Notes under the pieces: generated by a model
Told to the model about the DNA's origin: nothing
What the model saw: only the letters and a program-made list of their open reading frames with translations
Database searches by the model: none
Assembly: GCA_905250885.1 (NCBI GenBank)
Contig: CAJNOQ010001349.1
Coordinates: forward strand, 1 to 32,769
From: Didymodactylos carnosus
Lineage: Eukaryota; Rotifera; Eurotatoria; Philodinida; Philodinidae
Length of the DNA stretch: 32,769 bases
Direction of reading: 5' to 3'
Position numbers and translations under genes: made by a program
In this document: piece after piece, positions 18,152 through 30,996 of the stretch
Layout: every line of letters starts with the position of its first letter
How positions within the stretch are numbered: position 1 is the first letter of the stretch

Positions 18152-20591
18152 AGCTATTTGACAACTTGATAGATAGAACTATGAAATTACCGACTAATGA
18201 AACATATTTCAATTATTAAACTAACAAAGAAAAGGCTCGAACACATTTCTTGCCGTATGTATTCTCATGGTTTAAACCTTGTCTATTCACTTAAAGCAAG
18301 GTCAACGATAAATTGATGGAGTGATTATAACAACATTTATAAAATCAAGTGATATACTAATTTTGTTAATTTGACGAATTCAGGTATACATTCTTACATG
18401 ACGTTATTTTAATAGAAATTTCCAATCGCACTCTAATCTTAAACTTACCTTTCTTTGTTTAAATCAATGATTAGTGTCAGTCTATTATATCAATAATAAA
18501 AAAAGGCAATATTGTATTTCAAAACATACATGATGTTATCTTAAACTATAAGTAACTATAAACATAAAGATTAGAACTAGATTCTTGGGTTTTTTTTATA
18601 CACTCATTAGTTACGAGACAAAAAAACTTAATGGAAATGGCATTATAACAAAATCACAGTATCTACACGTACAATTCTTTTTTTTCTAATTGTTAACGTT
18701 AGTTTATTTGTCTTACGAGAAAGAGAATAAATTATTTTATGTGTGCCAATTCGACATATTCGCACTAGGGAATCAACCATTAATGATGGTGTAATTACAG
18801 CTCAAAGTCATACTCTCTCTCTTTTATAAACCACAGAAAAGGAAAAAAAATATAACACCGTTAGTTAAACATGCACTGAAATGAATAATTTTCAAGTACA
18901 AAACTTCTTTAAAAGAGACATATTGCGCATTTGTGTTAGTGCTGTTTTAACAGTAAGTATCACGTCCGTAAACGTGATTATTATATCGTCTACCAAGTGC
19001 AAAAAATGCATAGAAAAGAAGAAAGATAATACAATATTATAACAGCAGACTAACATGCATCAATAATTTAATATAGACAATTATTCTATATAAAGAAAGG
19101 GTCACCATAACCTAGTGAAAAAAACAACTAAACCTGGACGAACATGATTATTGAATTATTAGAAATTTATTATTGCTTATTTAGTCTAAAATTCCTAATT
19201 AATCACATTAAACCTCTTAACTATTAATTTTTCTATTACTTTCTCGCACACTCGATTAAAAAATTTTAATAGTATTTTAAAAAGTCTATAATAAAACCGT
19301 TTTACCTATTTATCGACCCCTTTCAAATTATTTTCGTCTTTTATTTTCTAGGGAGTTTTTTGTATGGAGGAAGACTTATAATTTCATTCTATCGTGTCTG
19401 TACTCTACAAGCAGACAGACATATTCTCTTTTTCTTTGTATCACGTTTACTGCTCTTCTAAAGAAAAAAATCAACTAGTAAAACGGTAAAAACAATGAAT
19501 ATAGATAATGGTACATACATACATATATCATGTGTCTCTCTCACAAAGTCACGATCGCTCTTGAGCAACCTACGTATAAGATCATTTTTACTTTTAGAGA
19601 TATTTTTTAACTTAAGCGTTTATCAACAAAAATCTACTTTGCATGACACACACACACACAATCGTGAGAATTTATATTATATTATACGATTTATTTTTAT
19701 TTTTGTTACTCTTTCTATAAAATTGTCAGGAACAAAGTGCCTGAAAATAACGATATTCCGACAGACAGAAAAAGCTGACAACAGTATGATTGAACTTGAT
19801 ATACGTCTTCAAAAACGCAGAATGAACTAAAACTATTAAGTTAAAGGTGTTCTTATAGTAAAAACAATACTGCATTCTAACAGTTTATAAATCCTACAAC
19901 ATACTCTAAAAAATCAAAACAAGAAGATAACAAAGAAAGAAAACTAATTAATAGAGACGAATAAAAGTCGACAGAATGGTGATATTTGTTTTCAACGGTT
20001 AAGTGCTCTATAATAAATAGAACAACGTTTTTAAAGGAAACGTTGAAGAAATGGAAACCATTAATGTAAAAGTCGTGATTATACATATGTGAATATATTA
20101 TTTTTACATATTCAAAAGGCAAATACATTTTGATTAGGATCTAGCACCGATATTATTTCGAGGCATCAATATATTTTGCAAAAACCAATTACACTACAAA
20201 TGAGAAGACGAGTCTTCCATCAATCTGTAATTTGGTACTTTGAATATCCCATTCAAACTATATTTGTCCTATTTTTGTTTACTCTCTCTTTTACGCTCTC
20301 TCTCAAACAACGTTATAGAGAGCGCGAAGAATATTCTAAAAATATATCCCACGTTCAATAAATGATCATTCTGACTTACTAATAATGATAACGGTTAATT
20401 GTCTACAACAGTTGATGTTCTTTGTTAAACGTGATATAATAGTGAATAATAAACAACTATTCATATATTGTCTGCTTTTTTTTGCTTTCTTACATCTTTT
20501 TTTATTCTGTTCTAACTTACATCTGTCAGGTCACCTTCTCTCAAAAAAAGAAAAACTTATCTGATACAAATATAAAATACTGGTTCTTTTT
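18152..20591. other. gene-free AT-rich intergenic sequence
   Basis: No gene, RNA or strong repeat is recognised in 2.4 kb. A short (CA)n tract lies at about 19647-19661. Open frames such as 19495-19830 (+) and 19877-20128 (-) have no conserved motifs and amino-acid composition typical of AT-rich noise. Confidence 0.4.
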
Positions 20592-20627
20592 TTTATATTA
20601 TCGAGTAGTGAAACTCGATAATATAAA
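20592..20627. repeat. 15 bp-arm hairpin
   Basis: TTATATTATCGAGT and ACTCGATAATATAA pair perfectly around a short AGTGAA loop. It sits at the outer edge of the large inverted repeat that begins near 20612. Confidence 0.8.
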
Positions 20628-21725
20628 GTTCATAATGCAAACAGGAAAATTTCTAAATGAAGTCAAATAATCACGTCATTTCTCAATGCAATCAAAAGTT
20701 ATTACAATGCGACACTTTCCATCATCAAGACTATTGATATATAAATTTTTTTGCAAGAATCGTCTACCGCTTATGTGTGCTTAACGTTTTATTATGGACA
20801 TGTTTATTCAGTACACATGAAAGTATTGCTCCTATTACGAACATTTCTCTCTTTAAAAACTATTGAACCTCTCAAAAGAGATGATGAATATAAGTGAACT
20901 ATACTCCGTTCACATTTACTCAGTCACTTTATTTGAACGACTCTGTTCTTTTTAATGTCCGAATGCGAACACCCGTACAAATACACGCAGTATCAGAGCA
21001 TTTACCAAAAACGTATTTCGCGCTTCTTAGAGTTCAAAGTTATAACACGCTATTTAGTCTGAACTATAAACTATGTATGATCGTAGCTGAATTTGAGCAG
21101 TATAACATACATCTACCATTTTTTCTTCTAATAAATATTAAATCAAACCGTTTTCACACAAAGGCAGGCTAATTTTAAGACTAGAATCCATTCTCTAATC
21201 GTTTTCATCGATCGAGAATTCTCTGTATCAGTTTTTATTTATTATACTTTTTTTTTCATACAGATTTTTCTCCAGCATGGATTTGTTCACATTCTTACAT
21301 ACTAAAATTTCGTTATTTTACTTTTCATAACTTAGCTGTACAATTTCTAGAGTAAATACTTGTATTTCATCTTGTTCATACTTCCAACCACAATATATAC
21401 TGGAAAATGTGAAGAATGCTGTTGCAACTTAAAAACATTAAACTTGCCTCGTACTAAATGACCGTTTGCATTAGAATATACAAAAGAGGCAAATGCTCGT
21501 AATAGGAGCAATATTTTCATGTGTATTGAATAAATATGCCCATAATAAAACGTTGAGCACACATAAGTGTTAGAAAATTCTTGAAAAAAATGTTGTATAT
21601 CAACAGCCTTGATGATGGAAAATGTCGCATTTTGATAACTTTTGATTATATTGAGAAATGACGTGATTACTTGACTTCATTTGGAAATTTTCCTATTTGC
21701 AATGGGAACTTTCATAATATAGAAT
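20612..21725. repeat. 1.1 kb imperfect inverted repeat
   Basis: The left arm (about 20612-20865) and right arm (about 21480-21725) are reverse complements at roughly 80-85% identity by eye, around a spacer of about 610 bp. Shared segments include AATCACGTCATTTCTCAAT, TTTTCCATCATCAAG (one mismatch), AACGTTTTATTATGG and ATTGCTCCTATTACGA. No protein-coding function is recognised in arms or spacer. It could be a foldback transposon or an old inverted duplication. Confidence 0.75.
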
Positions 21726-22933
21726 CATACGTTTCTATTACTTCTACATATTGAAATAACGAAAAAAAGGATGTTAGCACAAAATGTGATAAATAGAAGA
21801 AAAAAACTTAGAACATGTGTAACGAGATTCAAGAAGTTTCTATTGTTGATATTTGATAGACTACTACATGTAACTGTCGTTATAGATATATGTACTCAAA
21901 TTTAAACGTAGTCTACCGCTCTATATTTTATTTTTAGCGCTATGTTAAATGGTTGGAATTTTTTTGTTCAGTGTATTCTCTTTCTTTACTCGCATATAAA
22001 TAATGTCAGTCGACTTATAGCCTTCTTAGGTTTTGTTTTATTTTATATGAAGAGAATAGGTAAAAAGACGAAGAAGAAAAAAGAAATATAACGTGGTTAA
22101 CAATAATAAAAAAAGGCAAAATGTACTCTCTTACGTTCATAGAGATATACTTCAAAGTAAAAAGAAAAATGTACGCTTCAAGGATATTTCTAATTGTATA
22201 TCTTATAAAGAAAAATGACCCAGTAATAAAGGGTAGATTAATAAAGACGGTCAATAATATTTTTTCGACTTGCTTCAATAGGCTCGTAACGGTGATATCC
22301 ATCTCACTTATAAAGAATAAGTTAATAATTTTAACCTGACATTTGGGAGTCCAACCATTTTCACTAAGAACATTATGATACATTTTTTTAAAAAAAAAGA
22401 GTTATGCAAAACAAATTTTAATATATTTTATTGAACATTCTATCATCTAAGCATGAATAAATAACATTTATTATTCGTCAATCCTTTTATATACTATTTG
22501 TCATAAAAAGATATTTTATTCTAATGAAAATAAAGGGGAAAAATAATGCAACAGCATTAAATGAGAAAACTACTTTCCGCTATACATCCGTCGTACATCA
22601 ATAATTATAAGAAACGAACTAGAGGTATTGAAATGCCTGAATTCAGGATTAAAAGAAAACAAAAATGTATTCAATTTCTCTATTAATGTAGCAAAATAAA
22701 GTAACAAGGTCAATCTACCTCGATTATTCAGTTTTTTCTTTGAAAAGCAATAAACAGAAACTATTTTTTCATCTCATAACAACGCAAAAAGTTATACGTA
22801 GTTTCATTTGTCAACATAAATACATCCATGTTCAATGAAATTCAATGCGATCAAAGAAAGAAAGAAAGATACAATATCTGTATGACTGTCATGCGGCTGT
22901 CACACCCAGCACGTAGGGGCGGGAAAGAAAAAT
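21726..22933. other. gene-free AT-rich intergenic sequence
   Basis: Nothing coding is supported. Overlapping open frames on both strands at 22015-22383 are Ile/Phe/Lys-rich and motif-free. A short (GAAA)n run lies at about 22855-22870. Confidence 0.4.
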
Positions 22934-22976
22934 CGGCTCCACCTTAAAAAATCCTGGATTTTTTAAGGTGGAGCCG
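22934..22976. repeat. perfect 43 bp palindrome (21 bp arms, 1 nt centre)
   Basis: CGGCTCCACCTTAAAAAATC(C) is followed by a single T and then its exact reverse complement. Almost no loop remains, so it could extrude as a cruciform or fold back in RNA. No T-run or gene end adjoins it. Neighbouring GC-richer sequence (22890-22930) hints at a transposon remnant. Confidence 0.95.
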
Positions 22977-24888
22977 AACTTTTTTCAAGTCCTTCAAGGC
23001 AGTACAATGTTCATTTTTTTTCTAAAGACTTTCGAGACAGCAGAAATGACAACTTTAACTAAAAAAAGAAAGTACCGTAAGGGGGAAGCGCTGACTTGAG
23101 AGATCTTTTTCGTGACCATGACTGGACTTGAGAAAATTTTCAAGTCAAATAATGTCTGGTAAGAGATGTGCGTTTAAATTAGGCATTTTTTCAATGAAAG
23201 AGAGTTTCTGAAACTATAAAAACTGTCTCTCACTCAAAAGGTGCTAGCCGATTTTATGTTCCGACTATTTTTATATATTATATCCCAAAATTTTTTCAAA
23301 ACAGAGAAGTGGGCATCCTTAAGGAAGCAAGTTAAGAAAGTGTACAGGTAGAATAGTTCATGAAAGGATGCAAAGAGTAACTATCATTGACTCTTTATAG
23401 CTTCTCCCTTCGTTTTCACGAAACTCGATTAATTTTCATCGTCAATTTCTTTCTTGGTTACCTCAAGAGTTTGTAATTTTCTTATGAAATTTTAAGTGCT
23501 GGGAAATTGAAAATGTGTAGGATAAGATTACTCAGTGCACTTTGGTTTACATTTTTCTATCTAATCTGGCGACAAGTTTTGAGAAAGTATGAACTGCTTC
23601 ATTCTAGGTGTCCGGCTACAAAGTAACCGATGAGCATATGTTTGCACATGTATCACATACAGTGGCTTGAAATATTCTTCATAAAGTAAAGATACTTTTC
23701 TTGTATAAAGTCATTGGAAACGAAAAATTCTAAGAATGAAAAGCTCAAACAGTGTTCCACTATTTCCGTTTAGATTCCTATTAATTATTTTTCATCACTG
23801 GTATAAACTAACTCTAAAGGCAGACTTTAATTACTGTAATATCAATCAGTGGTTTTCAAAAACATCGTCTTTTTCTCACTGAGAAACAATGGTTTTAAAA
23901 TATCAGTAGAAAGGTTTACCGTATGTCTTCTGAGCTACAATTTCAGACCATTAGTGCCTTTAAAAAGGCGAGTAACATGACTTTGGGTGTCGCGTATAAC
24001 TCAGTAAGGTCACATTTCTAACAGAAAACAAACGTGAAAAGTGTTCTATCAACAGAAAACATTTTTGCCAAAAGCAAAATTCGACTTGCTTTGTGGTCAG
24101 TGGCCATTTTCATTGACCCTTGTGTGAAACCGATCTTAGCAGCGCAAAATTCTGAGCAAAGTGAGTTAATGTGTAATTCTGTATAACTAGAAGAGATCTT
24201 TCCAGGCAATAATAAATACGTGAAAAAATGACTAAAATTTAGAAAAGGGTTGTCATCTGAAAAAGGTGACTGAAAATAATAGGTTTTAAGCAATTTATTT
24301 TCCTTAGAACTTCCAGAACTCCTTAGAATCTAACAAAAGTTTGAAATCGCATTTTTAAGTACATAAAATTTGGTACATTCAACAGTGAACACTTTGAGCT
24401 ATCCCAAAGTCGCTATTTTGGGCAACATTCGTCATTTCTGACACGCAGAGGGGTGTCCGAATATCACATTTGGTAAGTAAACAAATGGATATAACAAATA
24501 AGAATATGTGAACTGTTTTTATATCGCAAATCTTCATCCTGCTTGAATTTTCCAAATCAATGTGAAAAAATTTGTATAAGTTAGGTAAAAAGCAGACGTA
24601 ATCAGATTAAAAAGCGACTTAATCTGCGGAAATATGTCTAAGCAAATAGTTTTCGTAATTAATTTGACAAAATTTAGTATATGATATAGACATTGATCTC
24701 AGATATTACTTTGACAGCTTGTATAAAGTTTTGTCCAAGTAATTCTTGATAAAAGCTATTTTCTATCAAATTACTGGATACATGCAATCGTTGAAAACAT
24801 AAGGAAAAACCTATATTGTTATACTGAATAGCACTCAAGAAATTGATTCATCATTTTGTGAAACTAACAAACATTGTAGAGACCAAGA
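22977..24888. other. gene-free intergenic sequence, possible old transposon debris
   Basis: No gene is recognised. TAAGGGGGAAGCG near 23079 resembles the CAAGGGGGAAAAG terminus of the hAT-like family, but no partner end was found. The 91-codon minus-strand open frame at 24018-24293 has no recognisable motif. Confidence 0.4.
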
Positions 24889-25056
24889 CAGGGCCGTAGC
24901 CAGAGAAGCGTGGGGGATTGAGGACCGGTCAACGAGTTTTTTCCACTGAATCCTGTCAGAAAAGGTTGCTAGCCGATAAGACTTCAGACTATCTCTGAAG
25001 GCAAAAAAGTCAATCTCTTCCTTCGCAAAAATCCTGGCTACGGGCCTGAACCAAGA
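24881..25056. mobile_element. 160 bp hAT-like MITE with target duplication
   Basis: The element occupies 24889-25048. Its ends are CAGGGCCGTAGCCAG and, read inward from the right, CAGGCCCGTAGCCAG (one mismatch in 15). The flanks are GACCAAGA (24881-24888) and AACCAAGA (25049-25056), a 7/8 match to an 8 bp target duplication. It has no coding capacity. The terminus is related to the CAGGGGCGTAGCTAG ends at 7852 and 12445. Confidence 0.85.
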
Positions 25057-25958
25057 TATCTAACTCAACAATAACTAATAGGTCTGTTAAATGAATCATA
25101 TTAATTTTTACAACATTTTGGATCCCATTTATATAAATTTTATTTATCCTCTTTTCATTCTTCTTTCGCGCTCTCTCTCTCTTTCGATAGTTTTCTTGCT
25201 CTTTTGAAGTTGACGTGGTTAGTTAAAAAACAATGAACAATTAACACAACGATAGTCCAGAAGTATTCTGTAACAAAAAACAGTAAAATATTTATGAGTG
25301 ACAAAGAAATGCACTAGACCAAAAAGAAATCTCCTTGGTCATTGAAGAAAAATATAAAAAAATGTGTACATGTTCATCGAAAGAATTTTCTTTTTGTTGA
25401 TATAATTCATTATAAATAAAATACATAAACATACAAACAAGAGAAACGACAGCTTGAGATTACAATTAAAAAAAAACTTTTAATCACAGAAAGATGAAAA
25501 ATAAATACATAGCACCTACATATTAACATCGATGTGTTTCTCCTTAAAACTGAGAAAACATCAACTACAGTTACACTTATAGTGGTAAGGAAAACTAATA
25601 ACCAAATGATGAACTATCTCGATTAATTACTGATCAAACACAAAAAGATACATGGATATTTATATACATAAATCTTCTTCAATGAATCAAGAAAAATAGA
25701 TAAAGACGCAATGAATAGCAGACAGACTCATACACGCATTATACCAACCACATGTTTATTTTTGATTTATCTGACCTAAAACACAGGAAAATTCTATTTT
25801 ACAACTTAAGATGGTGATAATTACAAGAACTGATGATACGTCTTTGACGAATTATGCAATGAAAACATAATGAAACGAACTTCTTGCTTTTTTTAAAATA
25901 AGAATTCACTTTATCAAGCATCATATCAAGTGAAAAGTGTTCGCTTAACAAACTTCAA
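25057..25958 (-). other. 3' flank of the ubinuclein gene
   Basis: AT-rich, no gene seen. TTTATT at 25755-25760 (AATAAA on the minus strand), about 200 nt past the ubinuclein stop, is a candidate polyadenylation signal. A short CTCTCT tract lies near 25170-25183. Confidence 0.4.
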
Positions 25959-28900
25959 TCACAAAATCTTCTTACTGTCACGGGGCGACTTCGTTGGTGG
26001 TGGTAGAGGTGGAGGAAGTACTAAAACGATAGACATCATCAAAATTGAGATATTTTCCAGTGTTATGTGCTAAAGTACTTACATTGACCGCTGGTTGAAA
26101 ATGTATGTGAAGCACAAGCAAGAAGTAATCGATTAATATCAATACTATGTGGATCAATGTGACCCCGAGATGATCCATGGTTTGAAGCAGACTGAATTAA
26201 TAATTCAAAATGTCGAATAGAAGAACGGTACTTTAGAATTTATTTTATTTTTACCTGATCTTCACCAAAATAGGGATTGTGCTGTTGCTGTGGTAGTGGT
26301 AGTACCATTCCTGAATATCCATGACGACTATTCATCGATTGTTGGGATTGAGATGAACTTATTCGAGTTGCAGCAGGCACAGTTGTATTGACTAATGAAC
26401 GATGTTGTTGTTGTTGTTGTTGTTGTTGTTGCTGCTGCTGTTGTTGTTGTTGTTGTTGTTGTTGTGAATGGCTATGATGATGTCTGCTTGACGAATGTTG
26501 TTTTATTCCCTACAAGAAACAAACATTATTAATCAAAAGCTGTCGCATTTATTTTAATATAAGGTATGTCTAAATTGTCGAATAAAACAATAATACGAAG
26601 CATAAGTTCGATTGATCACTAATTGATTTCTTAATTTGTTTCTCGTGTGCAAGTATAGACTTTCTTAAACTTTCATTTTATTTATAAAAGAAGAAGGGGA
26701 CTAATAATAACATGGGAGAACAAGATCAACTAAATACAATAAAAGATGATGGGACTTTCGAATGAAAAAGATTGTAACAAAAGACAATTTAGTTTATTAT
26801 TGTTTCCAATATGATCATATAGAAATTTATAACGATGGTTTGAATTGAATTTTGTTAAAATGTTTTAAAAATAAGTTTTGCACTTTATTTGCATTATCAT
26901 TTCTACTGCACTTACTTCTAACTTCTTAGCACTAAAATAGATTCATGACATTCATATTTTCAATACCATTATAAAAGGCGGCTTAATTTCAAATTATTAT
27001 TATAATTATCACTGTTTTAATTGATTTTTTACGAAGTTTATCAAATAAATTTAGAAGCCCAATTAATCAATCTATGGATGCACACGAGGGACGAACTGAG
27101 AATAAAAATTTCTGAATTTCTGACACCAATATCTAAGTAATAGTAGTTGAAAAGCAAGAAACTTATAACAAAAAAAGATTGTTAGTCTAACAATTTGGAT
27201 AAGTGTTATTAATAAAAATTTAAATTGACAAATTTCGAAAAAAGATATAAAGACATGTCACCAACCTGTTCATTTAGAATTCGTCCATTACTAACACCAA
27301 TAGATGTGTCAACATGTCGATTGTCAACATGTCGATCATTATGAGTGTTAGTTAATTGTGTTTGTTGTACCCTCATTGTTTCTCTTCCTTTATTGTTTAT
27401 CGGCGATAACATAACATCAATGTCTAAGGGCGATGATGTCTTTTTAGGTGGTGTGGCCGTAGCGTTCGCTGGTGGTTTCGTTTCGAGAATATGTCGAAGA
27501 ATTGGTTTGGAAGAATGAAGATTAGGGATTGAAAATGGAGAGGTTGATTGACGATCAGACAATGATAAATCAGGCAATTTCTTATTTGATACTTTTGTAT
27601 TTTGATCTGTTGGTTTTTTCATTTGAGATTGATTTAAAATGGGTGATTTAGGTGGTGATGAAATATGTAAATGGGCTGGAAGTGGTGATGCATGAGGTGA
27701 TGCGTTGGTTGAAGCCATTTGTGCCATTTGTTGTCTCAGTTTTGGTTGATCTTCTGTCAGATCTATAATGGATGCTTTTGACATTGGTGATTGAATAACA
27801 GGAGAAGATTTAACTGAATTACGTGAGCTATTCGAGTGCGATGATGACGAGTGTCTATGTTGTGGTTGTGAAGAAGGGGCAGACATAGGCAATACTACTG
27901 GATTATTAACAGGTGAAACTTGTGTTCGAATCAATGCAGAATTATCTTTTGAACTCAAAGGTCGGGATGGCAACTACAAAAGAAAACATATAAAATAAAA
28001 TAATCTATACTGTGACTGAGTTTTTGTTGAAATATCAATTACCATTTGTTCTGTCTGACGTTGTTTGTCTGACTGTTTCATTTCTACAGCAGAAATTCTT
28101 GTAGCCATTTGAAGCGATTGCCTACCCATGAACAACATGCTATCAGCAGATGATTGTGAATCTATCGGATATTTATCGGCAACAGTTTTTACCGCATTCG
28201 TATTATTACTAGTCTTTTTCATGGCTGTTGTTGGTGTTGTAGTTGATAGTGAGGATGAAGGTGGCGTAGATGGTTTTTGAATTGCTTTTGATTTTGATAT
28301 CGACATTGAGCTCTTCGACTGATCATCTGCAACTGAAAGCAATCCTGCATTTGCCGGACGTGATACGTTACTATTCGTTGTTGTTTTATTTTGAATTAAT
28401 AATGGTGACTGTTTTGATTCAGGTGCCTACAAAAGAAAACAATATGAAATTTTAAATCAGATCATTTAACAAAAATTTAGTTATTAAAGAAAGTTAAAAT
28501 GAGAAACAGATGAACGATTATGGCAAAAAGCTATACTAGTGCATATCGGTTAAGGACTGCTGATGCATGAATGTCATACATTGATACTATTGACATGAAA
28601 TATCATCGATCTTTTATCGTTCCTACAGGCGATAATTATTTTAAGTTAAAACTTCATACCGTTTGATTTGTTTTTATCAGATTTGCCTCATTATTCGATG
28701 AATTCCCATTTGCAGCTATTGGTTTTGATGATACATCGCTTTGTTTCATTATTGGTTGGGGATTTGGTGGCGACAGAAGAGTTCTCATCCTAACAGCACC
28801 TAAGGATAATATTTCTTTGAATAATTGACTGAAATAAGAAAATCATTATTATCATCTCACGAATGAATACAGAAGAACTGACCCTTGTGTTATCCATCCG

Positions 28901-30996
28901 ATCGGCCAAAGTGTGATTATTTCATTTTTCAAATACAATTTTAATGAATCTTCATCATTCATGGTTGCTGTTTGCATTTTTCGATTAGCCGAATGAATAA
29001 ATAATTCTCTATAACCAAATAAAAACAAGATTTACTTAAATTTTTAAAGAAAACACCTGTCAATACTTACCGAATTGATTGTGACCAGCGAAACGTTTTT
29101 CTTTTTGCTCTTTTCTTTTCAGCATCATTCGTTTCATTAGCCTGATGTTCTCTGTCAGAAAAAGAGACGGACACGATTTAACATGAAAGAGCAGTTATAC
29201 GATATTATACGATTAATTAATTGAACAGGACTCTGCCCTTCAATGAAATACTCGCATATGAAGTCAATCAAAAGTTAGTCTTACCCTGTTTTGCAAGCAT
29301 CTTCATATTTTTCAAGAATACTAGGCATCATTCGGTCTATTTCTAAAAAAAATGAAATTACATTATATCTTCAACTGTAAATTATTTAAAATTTTAATTA
29401 TTTCAAACAATTACCTTCTCTAAGTTTTTTCATGCTATCTTTTATTGATAACGTTAATAGAGACGGATTGGCTAGATCATATTGTAATGAACGCATACGA
29501 ATCACTAATAAATATTTTGATATATCCATATGTGTTGCTGCATAATCAAATACTGCTAAACGATCATCTTTTAAATGTCTTTTTAACTGTTCAACAACAC
29601 TAAAAATCAAGGATTTATCGATCATTGCAACGAATATGAAGTTGTGACGATTTACTTTAAAAGTATTTGACATATGGGTGCTTCATACTCCAATAAATGA
29701 ATTTTGTTTTTTTGATCACCTTTTGACTTCTCATTTACCAACTAAAATAAGTAAATAGAACGCTTGACAATCATAAAGTATATCTATACAAAAATAGGAC
29801 AACTTACTTTAATTAACTGTTCAATATCGTTTCGTAATTCAGTTGATATAGCATCGGGTAATGAATGATCATTTGGTTTCATTGAACTATTGACATCAAC
29901 AGTCTTCATTTTTTTTTGAGCTGTTACATCCAGTTTGTCACTGGTGTTATTAGGAGTAGGGATTGTATCGATATTTGATGAATCAGACGAATCGTCCGAT
30001 ATTTGTCTTAACAAGAAAAAACATGATAAATTTAAAGTTGTGATGTGCATCATGAAAGAATGTACCGTTTACGATTTTTTGGCAATACTGTTAATATTGA
30101 CGCACTTTCATCACCGTTCGTTTTGATTTTTTTCACTTTCTAAAAACAAACACATGGCATAACTATTTGTTAAAAAAAAGACCGTTTTCTTCTAATACCT
30201 GTTGTACATCTTGACTCTATCAAAGGCAAAGAAAAGAGAAGAGAAGAAATTAATAATCAATTTAGTCACAGTCATCAAACAGTTACCTTTTCAGATCGTT
30301 TTTCGTCATTATTTACAATCACCCGCTCAGCATCACCTTCATCTTCACTACTACTGGTTTCTAAATACACTGCCTCGATCGGACCTTGACTAACAAAAAA
30401 CCCATTTTGTTTTGTTGTTATATTTGGTGGCAAAGCATCGTCGGCCTAACACAAATAAAAGAAAAGAAAAAATTAAAGTCCCTATTCCAAAAACTGATTG
30501 CAAAGAACAAAATGAACTTACTGCGTCTGAATTGTCAATAAATGAATCATCATCTTCGTACCCTTCACCCCAATCTTGATAATCACGATGATTAATTATT
30601 GATGAAACAACTTCTTTTGTTGTATTTCGAGAATCGCCTATATCATCATCCTTTGAAAAGAAATGAAACAATCACAATAATTTTAAAAAATAATAAAAAA
30701 ATTTCCCTATACTACTTACATCACTTCTTCCAGCCAGAAATTCTTTAACATTTTTGTTTCCATTTGCTCGAACGTATGTGCCAAGGATTAATTCTAAAGT
30801 ATCTTTGTCATTTGCCTAAATAAATAAATTTTTGACGCAGACGAAAAAATCTTATGAACAAATGGCTCACATATTTGTTGGTTATTAAATCAATTAATGA
30901 ATAGTCTTGACAATTTCCACTAATATCGAAAGGAACATCAAATCGTAATGTCGGTGGTTGTTCAGATGCTTTTTTTGTGTCTAATGGCAAAGTCAT
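25959..30996 (-). CDS. ubinuclein, HIRA-complex histone H3.3 chaperone subunit (18 exons, 1004 aa)
   Basis: Exons: 30996-30871, 30815-30720, 30650-30522, 30445-30287, 30216-30199, 30139-30066, 30006-29808, 29741-29720, 29654-29415, 29342-29285, 29151-29071, 29008-28883, 28828-28660, 28426-28043, 27973-27266, 26509-26255, 26191-26083, 26020-25959; total 1005 codons. Residues about 97-145 are the Hpc2-related domain (DYQDWGEGYEDDDSFIDNSD, then NGFFVSQG), which in UBN1 binds HIRA and H3.3. Residues about 245-345 match the ubinuclein middle domain (SVVEQLKRHLKDDRLAVFDY... SKYLLVIRMRSL). Downstream, KYEDACK, KRKTFRWSQSIRELF and LWPIGW (434-439) are also family motifs. The C-terminal half is Ser/Pro-rich, disordered, with a 20-Gln tract. 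Role known for the family: replication-independent H3.3 deposition in the nucleus. The exon 8/9 junction is the least certain. Confidence 0.9.
26405..26464 (-). repeat. CAA/CAG tract encoding 20 glutamines in ubinuclein
   Basis: On the coding (minus) strand there are 8 CAA, 3 CAG and 9 CAA codons, residues about 879-898, preceded by a His/Ser-rich stretch. The CAG interruption is typical of a stabilised triplet repeat. Length polymorphism is likely. Confidence 0.95.
26510..27265 (-). other. long ubinuclein intron (756 nt)
   Basis: CAG|GTTGGT to TTCTTGTAG. It is several times longer than most other introns of the gene (49-233 nt). No exon, repeat or RNA was recognised inside. Confidence 0.7.
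29720..29741 (-). other. 22 nt microexon in ubinuclein (tentative)
   Basis: TTGGTAAATGAGAAGTCAAA(AG) between ATTTTAG and GTGATC encodes LVNEKSK. It joins in phase to an acceptor AAAG at 29655, giving a continuous middle domain. The donor and the next acceptor are weak matches to consensus, so this junction needs transcript evidence. Confidence 0.6.
30199..30216 (-). other. 18 nt microexon in ubinuclein
   Basis: AGTCAAGATGTACAACAG, between TTTGATAG and GTATTA, encodes SQDVQQ in frame between the Hpc2-related domain and the acidic linker. It is frame-neutral, so it could be alternatively included. Confidence 0.75.

Noticed and set aside
20894..21562. Open frames inside the large inverted repeat
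   Set aside because: No homology recognised, and the arms encode different disrupted frames.
26070..26082. 13 nt GTAAGTACTTTAG intron in the 3' part of ubinuclein
   Set aside because: Too short to splice; the same donor with the acceptor at 26021 gives a 62 nt intron and a closing frame.
29617..29630. Acceptor GATTTTTAG as start of ubinuclein exon 9
   Set aside because: It breaks the phase with the 22 nt exon 8 and removes part of the middle domain; the acceptor at 29655 keeps both.
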